Part shown: piece after piece, positions 27,518 through 35,503 of the stretch
Layout of the letters: each line of letters begins with the position of its first letter
Position numbering within the stretch: the first letter of the stretch is position 1
From: JAGVSR01 sp033765145
Lineage (GTDB): Bacteria > Pseudomonadota > Alphaproteobacteria > Rhizobiales > Hyphomicrobiaceae
Assembly (NCBI GenBank): GCA_033765145.1
Contig: JANRIH010000036.1
Span: 62,001-126,000, forward strand
Direction: 5' to 3'
DNA length: 64,000 nucleotides
Made by a program: the position numbers and the translations under genes
Notes under the pieces: model-generated
Seen by the model: the letters and a program-made list of their open reading frames with translations, nothing else
What the model was told of the DNA's origin: nothing
The model's database searches: none

Positions 27518-29212
27518 TCACGCCCGGCGTTCGAGCCGCCAGCGGACTTCGGTCTCACCGTAGGTCGCGCCGCGAAGGACCATCTGCAGCGCGCGGCGGG
27601 GACCCGAACTATCGGCGAAATAGACGCTCTCTTCGATTGTCGCGGGCATGTTGGGGCAGGAGAAGCGCCAGACCTCGCCATCGGCCGTTTCGAGCTCGAC
27701 GCCCGAATTGTCCTCGGCGACGCGACTTCGGATTTCGGGATGCAAATGAAAATGGATCGCAAACGGAATGTCCGTGGCGAGCCTGTAGCCGCTCTGGACG
27801 CCGCTCAAGAGATCGACGCCTTCCAGGACTTCACCGTTCGGGCCCGAGAGGGAGAGGCGTCGATGGTGGACCAGTCCGTAGCGCTTCACATAACCATCGT
27901 GGCTGGCGGTCCAGGCGATCGCATCCTCGATGCCTTCGACTTTGGTCGTGACGCGGGCCGGCCCCTGTATCGGCGTGCTGCCGACCAGGCGCTTCAATCG
28001 CCTGTCCGCCACGAGGCGGGACGAGGATGTTTCGCCGACGGTCAGCGTGTTGTGGCTCGCCGTCGCGCGGGCCCGAGGCAGCCATTCGAGGTCCGCGGGG
28101 CCCGGCGCGCCGCCGTTCACGATGACGAGGTGCTGGCGGGTGCTCAATTCGAACGACAGGCAGCCGGCGTGTGCGTCACCGGCAAATTCGAGAGGCGGCG
28201 CGCTGCCGGCGTCGGCAACGACGATCGTTGTGCCGCGTTCGAGCCTCACATACTTCGACGACGGGGCGGCGGACACCATGGTGCCCGGACGCTCGTCGTA
28301 GGCGAGAACCGTTGCGAGGCTCGCGGGGGAGGCGACTGACACGCCGTTGAAGCGCGCGAGCCGACCGTCGCCCATGCGAATGTAGCGCAGGATCGAGATC
28401 GCATCGGCGAGCACACGCTGCAATGACGCGGGAACCGTCCGACCCCGAGCAGCAAAACATTGCCTCAAGGGCAGAAGATCGAGCAGCAGTTCGACGGACA
28501 GCGCGGCATTCCGGCTGATGTGTCCGCCGTCCGCCAGAATTTGCCGATCGAGTTCGGCGACAAGCGCCTGCTCGGCTCCGGCCAAATGGCCCTCGTGTCC
28601 ATCGATACAGAGATCGGCGAGGACAATGGCGGTGAGACACAGCAGACGCGGATGACTGTCCGCCGCTCCACGCCACGTCGCCGCCAGTCGCTGAACCTGC
28701 GCACTGAGGCTTTGGGAAATACTGTCGTACGTCGCAACCTCCGCGTTCTCCAGCAGGAGTGACGAGTGCGATAGCCACGATATGACGCGTCGGGCGGTGA
28801 CTGCCGGCTCCCAGACAACGCCTCGGGCCGGCGTGGGCCGATCGATCCATTCGACGGCGAGACGTCGGGCCGCGTCGGCGGCGGCCGGTTCCTGCGCGGC
28901 CTCGAGGTGTCGGAGCCAGCCGAACCCATGAAGCGCACGCTCCCAGGCGATGTTCGGCGGACGGACCGCGAAGGGCGAGGCGTCGTAAAGGTCGGCCGTG
29001 GTGCCGGCGAGGCCGAACTGCCCGAGGAGCATTTCCTGCCAGAAGCTCGGATCAGCGGTCCTCAAGTCCTGCGGGACGATCAAGAGCTGGCCGGCTCCCG
29101 CCGGGCGGAAGGCCCAGCGGAGCATCGGTGTTTCGAGCAGCCGGGAGGTCATCGTGCGATGGGTTCGCCGAGCGCCGATGAGGGCAATGCGTGTCTGGTC
29201 GCCGATGCTCAT
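27518..29212 (-). CDS. Heparinase II/III-like protein
   Basis: The 564-residue product has an N-terminal alpha-toroid-like half (WERALHGFGWLRHLEA, ISWLSHSSLLLENA, GHISRNAALSVELLLDLLPL) and a C-terminal beta-sandwich half with the Heparinase_II/III pattern (LSFELSTRQHLVIVNGG, ASHNTLTVGE, THDGY-like ASHDGYVKRYGLVHHRRL). Family members are polysaccharide lyases. This subgroup sits between rsmB and purH in many alphaproteobacteria, but no substrate has been established to my knowledge; heparin itself is unlikely. No signal peptide is evident from the ATG at 29212, which is odd for a lyase and hints at a cytoplasmic or unconventional role. Confidence 0.85.
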   Translation of the reverse strand: MSIGDQTRIALIGARRTHRTMTSRLLETPMLRWAFRPAGAGQLLIVPQDLRTADPSFWQEMLLGQFGLAGTTADLYDASPFAVRPPNIAWERALHGFGWLRHLEAAQEPAAADAARRLAVEWIDRPTPARGVVWEPAVTARRVISWLSHSSLLLENAEVATYDSISQSLSAQVQRLAATWRGAADSHPRLLCLTAIVLADLCIDGHEGHLAGAEQALVAELDRQILADGGHISRNAALSVELLLDLLPLRQCFAARGRTVPASLQRVLADAISILRYIRMGDGRLARFNGVSVASPASLATVLAYDERPGTMVSAAPSSKYVRLERGTTIVVADAGSAPPLEFAGDAHAGCLSFELSTRQHLVIVNGGAPGPADLEWLPRARATASHNTLTVGETSSSRLVADRRLKRLVGSTPIQGPARVTTKVEGIEDAIAWTASHDGYVKRYGLVHHRRLSLSGPNGEVLEGVDLLSGVQSGYRLATDIPFAIHFHLHPEIRSRVAEDNSGVELETADGEVWRFSCPNMPATIEESVYFADSSGPRRALQMVLRGATYGETEVRWRLERRA

Positions 29213-29334
29213 GCCGCAATACTGCCCCGCCGAACCTCTCGGAGCCGCGGTAACCAATCGTCGCGGCACTTACAAGGCAGAGCTGACCCGCAGATCCGGA
29301 ATACCCCGAACATCCACAGACTGGTGCATCGTTT

Positions 29335-30789
29335 TCAGGTTCGGCGGCGGAGACGTGCGGCGAAAAACCCATCCATCCCAGCCATGCGGGCGCTGGCTTC
29401 GAAGGACAGATGCGGGAGTGTTCTCAAGTCACCGACCGGGCTCACGGCGTTCGCGATACCGCCGATCTCGGGGACCGTGACCGGCTGACGGGAAAAATCC
29501 GACCGTTCGGCCAGGAAGGTTTCGATCTGCATCTCGCTTTCCTCGGGCTCGAGGGAACAGGTGCAGTAGACGAGGCAGCCGCCAGGCTTCACGAGATCGG
29601 CGGCATTTCTCATCAAGCGGGCCTGGAGAGCGGCCATCCGCTCGATCTCCTGATCCCGGCTAGAGAAGAGAATTTCAGGATGGCGGCGGATCGTTCCGGT
29701 CGCGCTGCATGGCGCGTCGAGCAGAACGCCGTCGTATCGCCGGCCGGGCTTCCACGTTTCGATATCTGCGACGACGCATTCGGCCTCGATCCGGAGGCGC
29801 TGAAGGTTCGACTTCAACAGGGCCAAACGCGGCTCGGAAATATCCACCGCCGTCACGCGCGCCCCGCGCGCCGCGAGTTGAGCCGTCTTGCCACCAGGAG
29901 CTGCACAGAGATCCGCGATGTCGCGTCCGTCAACGTCGCCCAGAAGCCGCGCGGGCAACGCCGCGGCGGCGTCCTGGACCCACCACGCGCCCTGTTCATA
30001 TCCAGGCAAGTCCTCGATACGGCCCGTGACGTCGAGCCTCAGTGTACCCGTCGGAAGCGTGACGGCGTGGAGCCGCTCGGCCCAGCCGTCGGCGTCGGAT
30101 GCGACCGTGAGATCGAGTGCCGGCTCGGTCAACGACGCCCGCGCAATCCGGTGGGCCGTCTCCGCTCCATAAGTGCGGGTCCAGCGCGTCAGGAGGTTCG
30201 TCGGGACATTGAGACAGGCAGTTTCGCCGAGTGCCGCACGGCGTGAACAGCCCTCGCTCGCCACGCGCCTCAGAACCGCGTTGGCAAGACCAGCGAAATG
30301 GCGGGCGTCGCGATCGGCCTTGGCGGCTTCTACGGCGAGCCCGATGGCGGCATGCGCCGGTGTTCCGAGGATGAGCAATTGAGCGGCGGCCAATAGGAGG
30401 ATTTCGGCCATGGGACCGCTGCGCTGCGGGAGCGGCTTCACCATGAACCCGCGGATTACGGCATCGAGTTCGCCGCGGTGGCGCAGAACGGTGGCGACGA
30501 GAAGCCGGACGAACGCCCGGTCGCGCGGTTCGAGAACGACGCCTTTGCGGTTCAGCGCCGCCTCGACGGTTTCGTCGAGATGCGCGCCCGTGGACATGAC
30601 CTTTCCAAGGACTCGGGCGGCGAGCTGTCGGGCCAAAAGTCCGGATTTGCGCGGTTTTTCGCCGGGCGATTTGTCTCGAAGACCCGCGTGCGCCGGTCGG
30701 ACACCGCCCGTTCCCGGAGATCCCCCGCGCGGGCCTTTTGACCGATTTGGCGTGCGGCCGGTTCGGCCGTTCTTATTGCCGGTGTTCAT
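29335..30789 (-). CDS. rsmB: 16S rRNA m5C967 methyltransferase RsmB
   Basis: The 484-residue protein has a basic, Gly-rich N-terminal tail, a NusB-like RNA-binding domain (about residues 50-190) and a Rossmann methyltransferase domain. SAM-binding is shown by IADLCAAPGGKTAQLAARGA and VDISEPRLALL. The two family cysteines are present: the release Cys in LLDAPCSATGTIRRHP and the catalytic Cys in YCTCSLEPEE. It modifies C967 of 16S rRNA in the small ribosomal subunit. The heparinase-like gene follows 122 bp downstream. Confidence 0.93.
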   Translation of the reverse strand: MNTGNKNGRTGRTPNRSKGPRGGSPGTGGVRPAHAGLRDKSPGEKPRKSGLLARQLAARVLGKVMSTGAHLDETVEAALNRKGVVLEPRDRAFVRLLVATVLRHRGELDAVIRGFMVKPLPQRSGPMAEILLLAAAQLLILGTPAHAAIGLAVEAAKADRDARHFAGLANAVLRRVASEGCSRRAALGETACLNVPTNLLTRWTRTYGAETAHRIARASLTEPALDLTVASDADGWAERLHAVTLPTGTLRLDVTGRIEDLPGYEQGAWWVQDAAAALPARLLGDVDGRDIADLCAAPGGKTAQLAARGARVTAVDISEPRLALLKSNLQRLRIEAECVVADIETWKPGRRYDGVLLDAPCSATGTIRRHPEILFSSRDQEIERMAALQARLMRNAADLVKPGGCLVYCTCSLEPEESEMQIETFLAERSDFSRQPVTVPEIGGIANAVSPVGDLRTLPHLSFEASARMAGMDGFFAARLRRRT

Positions 30790-30932
30790 CGGGCTTTCAT
30801 ATCGCGGACGACGGGTGGGGTCCCCGGTCTTATCCGCGCATCAAGCCCCGCGCTTGCCGTACCTTGGACGAGCCAGGCCCGCGATCGGTCTTTGGCTCAT
30901 CCGCCATGTCATTCACTTTTTCATCCCCATGT

Positions 30933-31922
30933 TCATCCCCAGGGGCCACGACGCTGGCGCATGGCCGGACGCTCGGTCCAAGGGCCCGCGGCGCCCGTAT
31001 CGATGCCCGCGGCGCCATCATTCCCGATCCATTCCGACATCTCCGCCCGGCCGGCGGGCTGGCCCAACTCACGCGCCAGTTCCTGCAGCGCCGCGATCCG
31101 GTTCTCGGTACTCGGATGGGTCGAGAACCAGTTGTCGACGCCCTGTCCGTTCAGGGGATTGATGATGAAGAGATGCGCGGTGGCGGGAACGGCTTCCGCC
31201 TGCCGATTGACGACCCGGCGCGCGGCTGCGTTGATCTTCGCCAACGCGGACGCCAGCCACATGGGCTCGCCGCAGATCATGGCGCCGAGGCGATCGGCCT
31301 GATACTCGCGCGAGCGGCTGATGGCCATCTGCACCATGGATGCGGCGATCGGGGCGGCCAGCATGGTGATCAGTGTCACGAGAAAGCCCGGCCCGCTTCC
31401 ATTCTCGCGATTGCTTCCGAACAACAAACCGAACTGCAGATATTGCGCGAGCATGGAGATGGCGCCGCCGATCGTCGCCGCGACACCCATCGTCAGGGTG
31501 TCCCGGTTCTTGATGTGCGCAAGTTCGTGCGCGATGACGCCGGCAAGCTCCTGGCGCGTCAGGACGTCGAGAAGCCCCGTCGAGGCGGCGACGGCAGCCC
31601 GCTCGGGCGTGGCGCCAGTCGCGAAAGCGTTCGGCTGGGGATTGTTGATCACGTAGACGCGCGGCATCGGCAACTCTGCCCGTTCCGCGAGCGACCGCAC
31701 GAGCGCGTAGTATTCCGGCGCCGACCGCTCGTCGACCTCGACAGCCCGGAACATGCGCAGAACGAGTTTATCCGAATTCCAGAGGCTCCAGGCGTTCATG
31801 GCCAACGCCAGCACAAACGCGATGAGCATGCCGGCCTGTCCGCCGACCACAGCGCCCATGGCGACAAAAATTGCGGTCAATACGAGAAGGAGGAGTGCGG
31901 TCTTGGCGTAGTTCATCGGCAT
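30933..31922 (-). CDS. htpX: Membrane zinc metalloprotease HtpX
   Basis: HtpX degrades misfolded membrane proteins. The 329-residue protein has two N-terminal membrane helices (about residues 8-27 and 32-50), the zinc motif VIAHELAHIKNRDTL with downstream Glu in REYQADRLGA, and two more helices between these (about 165-215). The conserved NAFATG segment is PNAFATGATPERAA. The C-terminal 40 residues are Gly-rich and divergent. The start is the ATG at 31922; an ATG two codons later is possible. It is the first gene of the leftward rsmB group. Confidence 0.93.
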   Translation of the reverse strand: MPMNYAKTALLLLVLTAIFVAMGAVVGGQAGMLIAFVLALAMNAWSLWNSDKLVLRMFRAVEVDERSAPEYYALVRSLAERAELPMPRVYVINNPQPNAFATGATPERAAVAASTGLLDVLTRQELAGVIAHELAHIKNRDTLTMGVAATIGGAISMLAQYLQFGLLFGSNRENGSGPGFLVTLITMLAAPIAASMVQMAISRSREYQADRLGAMICGEPMWLASALAKINAAARRVVNRQAEAVPATAHLFIINPLNGQGVDNWFSTHPSTENRIAALQELARELGQPAGRAEMSEWIGNDGAAGIDTGAAGPWTERPAMRQRRGPWG

Positions 31923-32109
31923 GGGCGTGATCCAGTGAGGTCGAACCGGCTATAGCCCGCGCGGTTCACCGTCGGCCGCTTACCGCCAACGACGTCCCGC
32001 CGGGGTGCGTCGGCATGTTATATGGTGGCCCAACGCGCCGACAACCAGTGTTGTCGAGGGGCCGCCACCCCCTGGTTCGGCCGGCCAGCATAAGGACTAA
32101 CTTATCGAC

Positions 32110-32310
32110 ATGACACGCGACGACGTTCCGCCCGATCTTCCAACCAAACCAATTTCGGACGCCGCGCGGCGGGCACTGGCGGAGGCTGACGAGCGTCGGC
32201 GGCGGCGCGCGCCCGAGCCAGATGGCCCGCGCGAGGTCGGCGGGCGGAGCGGACCGGACCCGGCCCGCTACGGCGACTGGGAGAAAGACGGCATCGCGTC
32301 CGACTTCTGA
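32110..32310 (+). CDS. DUF1674 protein, succinate dehydrogenase assembly factor 4-like
   Basis: The 66-residue protein ends with the DUF1674/SDHAF4 signature GRSGPDPARYGDWEKDGIAS followed by DF. The N-terminal half is charged and probably disordered (ISDAARRALAEADERRRRR). Mitochondrial relatives protect flavinated SdhA during complex II assembly. The gene is divergent from htpX, a common arrangement in this order. The ATG lies directly after a short untranslated leader. Confidence 0.88.
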   Translation: MTRDDVPPDLPTKPISDAARRALAEADERRRRRAPEPDGPREVGGRSGPDPARYGDWEKDGIASDF

Positions 32311-32645
32311 AATCCTCCAGTGTGTTTCGAAACGGCTCATTTCATGGCCGACTCGCTGCTCCATCGCGGGACATATTTCTTTACGCGCACCAAAATCGGA
32401 CGAATGTGGCTCGAAATTTCACAGGTGGCAGAGGCCAATCGAGCGGCAATCACAATACTCTGCGCCAATCCGGAACGAACAGCGGGCTGTATTTCGTGAT
32501 TCGTTAGCGGATGTATTGCGAAGCGTAATCAATTTTCAACCAAGCTAAACTCTGAACAGCGCGTTAAACACGATCCCAATGCAGGCGGGCACCCCGCTTG
32601 CTTCTCTCCCTGCCGAGACAACCGGCCGTGCCAAGGAGAGACATC
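32311..32645. other. Gene-free interval before the first Tad-like gene
   Basis: The 335 bases are somewhat AT-richer than the surroundings, especially 32460-32560 (GATTCGTTAGCGG, GCGTAATCAATTTTCAACC). They must hold the promoter for the gene at 32646. Short frames show no similarity. No clear -10/-35 pair was fixed. Confidence 0.4.
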
Positions 32646-33887
32646 ATGTTACGGCAGATCAACAGCCACCTCAGCCGCTTTCGCGACGACAAGCGTGGCA
32701 GCATCGCGATCCTGTTCGCGCTGATGTTTTCAGTCATGTTGCTGATGGTCGGCATTGCCGTCGATCACGCGCGGATCGTGCACTCGCAGTCCAAGATGAT
32801 GGCGGCAGCAGACGCTGCGGCGCTCGCCGCAGGAACCGCGATGCTTGACGCGCGCCTGTCGGATGACGATGTCCGTGAAGTCGGTCGGCGGTATTTTGAC
32901 GCCAATCTCCGCGAAGGCGGCGAGTACGCCGACATTCGTGACGTCCGTTTCGATCTCAACCGGACCAGCGGCACGGTCACCGTCAATGTCGATGCGGACA
33001 TCCCGCTCACGGTGACGCGCGTTGCCGGCTACACGTCGTTCGAAATGCCTGTCGAATCCGCGACGGCCTACGACCAGCGCGACATTGAACTCGGCATGGC
33101 TCTCGATATCACTGGCTCCATGTCGGGACGAAAGATCTCCGATCTCAAGTCGGCGGCCAAGGATCTGATCGATATCCTGCTCTCGGATCAGGGCCGCATG
33201 AGCAAGATCCGCATCGGGTTGGCTCCGTACTCGGCCTCGATCAAGCTCGGCACGACGTTCGCGGCGGCAGCATCTAACCGTCGCAGCACGGACGGCTGCG
33301 TGCGCGAAAGGACCGGCGCGCAGGCCTACACCGACGCCGCTCCGGGCACGGGCGCCTACTATTCCGCCGGCGGCTCGCCCCGCGACATCGACGGGACGGA
33401 AGGCACGCAAGCCTATGTCTGCCCGTCGGCGACGTTGCGGCCCCTATCGACCGACAAAGCCGCTCTCAAGGCGTCGATCGACACGTACAGCGCAAACGGC
33501 GCCACGGCCGGGCACATTGGAACGCAATGGGCCTGGAACCTCGTCTCGCCGGAATGGAGCAATGTCTGGCCGACGGCCAGTAAGCCTGCGGCTTACGGCG
33601 CTGCCAATACGATCAAGGCCGTCATCGTCATGACGGACGGCATCTATAATGTCGCCTATGCGAACGGAAACGCCTCCACGCAAGCGCTCTCGCTCTGTGA
33701 TGGGATGAAGGCAAAGGATATCGTGGTCTACACAGTCGCTTTCCAGTCACCGACGGCGGCGGAAAATCTTCTGAAGCAGTGCGCGAGCAACGAGAATACC
33801 TTCTTCAAAGCGGATGACGGCGATCAGCTGCGGGCCGCCTTCCAACAGATCGCGCTCAGGCTCAACAATCTGCGACTGACCAACTGA
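32646..33887 (+). CDS. TadG-like pilus-assembly protein with von Willebrand A domain (copy 1)
   Basis: The 413-residue product has a prepilin-like N terminus (RDDKRGSIAILFALMFSVML) with one membrane helix, the Tad_N/DUF pattern SKMMAAADAAALAAGTAM, and from about residue 140 a von Willebrand factor A domain with MIDAS-type motif ALDITGSMSG (D-x-[ST]-G-S variant DITGS) and VIVMTDGIYN. A Cys-containing insert lies in the middle. Such proteins occur in Flp/Tad secretion or pilus loci, but no tadABC genes are near. ATG at 32646 behind a strong AAGGAGAG. A terminator follows. Confidence 0.87.
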   Translation: MLRQINSHLSRFRDDKRGSIAILFALMFSVMLLMVGIAVDHARIVHSQSKMMAAADAAALAAGTAMLDARLSDDDVREVGRRYFDANLREGGEYADIRDVRFDLNRTSGTVTVNVDADIPLTVTRVAGYTSFEMPVESATAYDQRDIELGMALDITGSMSGRKISDLKSAAKDLIDILLSDQGRMSKIRIGLAPYSASIKLGTTFAAAASNRRSTDGCVRERTGAQAYTDAAPGTGAYYSAGGSPRDIDGTEGTQAYVCPSATLRPLSTDKAALKASIDTYSANGATAGHIGTQWAWNLVSPEWSNVWPTASKPAAYGAANTIKAVIVMTDGIYNVAYANGNASTQALSLCDGMKAKDIVVYTVAFQSPTAAENLLKQCASNENTFFKADDGDQLRAAFQQIALRLNNLRLTN

Positions 33888-33913
33888 CGGGCCACGCATT
33901 CGTGCTCAAAAAT

Positions 33914-33942
33914 TAGACCCCGCCGTTCCCGCGGCGGGTCTA
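33914..33942 (+). terminator. Terminator between the two Tad-like genes
   Basis: TAGACC(C)CGCCG and CGGCGGGTCTA form a GC-rich hairpin with a short loop and one bulged C, preceded by AAAAATT and followed by TTCATTG. It lies 26 bases after the stop codon of copy 1, so the two Tad-like genes are probably separate transcription units. Confidence 0.7.
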
Positions 33943-34148
33943 TTCATTGCGATCGATGTTCAAAGAATGCATCGCCTATTGAACATCGTGCAATCAGCAG
34001 CGCTTCAATTCGATCCGCTGAATTTCATCGCGTTAATCTCGATGCCCATTTTTGTGGCTGCGTTAGATTGTATAAACGCATCTTTACCTCAAGCGATGTT
34101 GAATGCGGTTCCGCGGATTTCGCGAGTTTCGAGCCGGACACGTCACCC

Positions 34149-35417
34149 ATGCTTCATTTTCGTTCGTCACTTTCCAATGCGGCCGTCGCCGATCGGCGCG
34201 GCAGCGTCGCCATCATCTTCGGCATCTGCGCGCTGGTTCTGGGGTTGATGGTCGGTTTTGCGATCGATACGGCCCGCTTCTATAATGTATCGACCCGCGT
34301 CCAGGCGGCCCTCGACGCAGCTGCGCTCGCGGGCGCCAAGGCCATGGATGTAGACGGCGCCACAAGCGCGGACGTGCAAAGGGTCGCCGGCGCCTATTTC
34401 GAGGCGCACCAGCCGGATATTGACATTGGCGGCGTGTCGCTCACGAATTTCCGTGCTCAGCCCAACTGGGCCGACGCGAGCGTGCGCGCCTCGGTCGATA
34501 TCGCCATGCCGACGATCTTCGGAACGCTCGCCTCGGGCAGCGACACGCAGAATTTTGTTGCTGAGACTGTCACCCAGTATCGCTCGATGAAGATCGAAAT
34601 GTCGCTGGTGCTCGACATCACCGGGTCGATGGCGCCGGCTGGCAAGCTCGACGCCCTCAAGGTGGCCGCGACACAGCTCGTCGACACCCTCTTCCAGAAC
34701 GATCCCAATCCTGGCCAGGTGCGCGTCTCGCTCGTGCCCTATTCGGCGAGCGTGAACGCGGGTTCGCTTCACGACGACGTGACGTTCGGGTTCTTCGGAG
34801 ATACATGTGTCGTCGAGCGGAACGGCATGTCGGCTTACACGAACACGCCGCCTGGCCACGGTCGCTGGCTCGGAACGAGCAGCACGGCCAGCAATCCGCG
34901 CTACTCCTGCCCGCCTGCCGCGGTTGTTCCGTTGACCGACCTCGCGTCGGCGTCGGATCGAGCTAATTTCAACACACGCATCAACGCCATGACGCCCATC
35001 GGCGCCACGGCCGGCCACATCGGCCTCGCGTGGGGTTGGTATCTTCTGTCCCCGAGCTGGAATTCTTTGCTTCCGTCGGCGAGCCGCCCGAAGGCGCCAA
35101 GCAGCAATGTTCTGAAGGTCGTCATCCTGATGACCGATGGCGAATTCAACACAAGCTACAACAACGGCAACACCCTCTCGACCGACGTCACCACCGTTGG
35201 CAGCTCGGGCTACCAGGCCCTCCAGCTCTGCGACAACGTCAAGGCGGACGGGATCCGGATTTACTCGATCGCCTTCATGGCGCCGGTAAACGCCGAAAAC
35301 ATGCTTAGAACATGCTCGGGGGACGACAATTACTTCAACGCTGACACGAGCAGCGAGTTGATCGACGCCTTCCAGGCGATTGCGTCGCGGTTGAACTCGC
35401 TCCGTGTGTCGAGCTGA
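34149..35417 (+). CDS. TadG-like pilus-assembly protein with von Willebrand A domain (copy 2)
   Basis: The 422-residue paralogue has the same plan: N-terminal ADRRGSVAIIFGICALVLGL with one membrane helix, VQAALDAAALAGAKAM, and a von Willebrand A domain with LVLDITGSMAPAG and VVILMTDGEFNTS. The ends are very similar (AFQAIASRLNSLRVSS against AFQQIALRLNNLRLTN in copy 1). The two genes are separated by a terminator and 260 bases. The MIDAS residues suggest divalent-metal-dependent protein binding at the cell surface. Role in a Tad pilus elsewhere in the genome is inference. Confidence 0.87.
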   Translation: MLHFRSSLSNAAVADRRGSVAIIFGICALVLGLMVGFAIDTARFYNVSTRVQAALDAAALAGAKAMDVDGATSADVQRVAGAYFEAHQPDIDIGGVSLTNFRAQPNWADASVRASVDIAMPTIFGTLASGSDTQNFVAETVTQYRSMKIEMSLVLDITGSMAPAGKLDALKVAATQLVDTLFQNDPNPGQVRVSLVPYSASVNAGSLHDDVTFGFFGDTCVVERNGMSAYTNTPPGHGRWLGTSSTASNPRYSCPPAAVVPLTDLASASDRANFNTRINAMTPIGATAGHIGLAWGWYLLSPSWNSLLPSASRPKAPSSNVLKVVILMTDGEFNTSYNNGNTLSTDVTTVGSSGYQALQLCDNVKADGIRIYSIAFMAPVNAENMLRTCSGDDNYFNADTSSELIDAFQAIASRLNSLRVSS

Positions 35418-35447
35418 TTTGTGGAAAGCAGCAAGCAACTACGAACA

Positions 35448-35474
35448 GGGGCGCGGACATCACGTCCACGCCCC
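35448..35474. terminator. Bidirectional terminator between Tad-like gene and acs
   Basis: GGGGCGCGGAC and GTCCACGCCCC form a hairpin with one mismatch and a 5-base loop, flanked by AACA and TTGTT. It lies 30 bases from each of two convergent stop codons, so it may serve both. Confidence 0.6.
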
Positions 35475-35503
35475 TTACCTTGTTCAGCCGTTGCCGACGG
35501 CCA

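Noticed and set aside
30830..30907. Possible 25-residue minus-strand gene between htpX and rsmB
   Set aside because: An ATG-started frame exists, but there is no good ribosome site, no family match and no further support; it may be chance.
34167..35438. Minus-strand open frame opposite the second Tad-like gene
   Set aside because: No similarity to known proteins, Arg-rich shadow composition, and the plus-strand gene is well supported.
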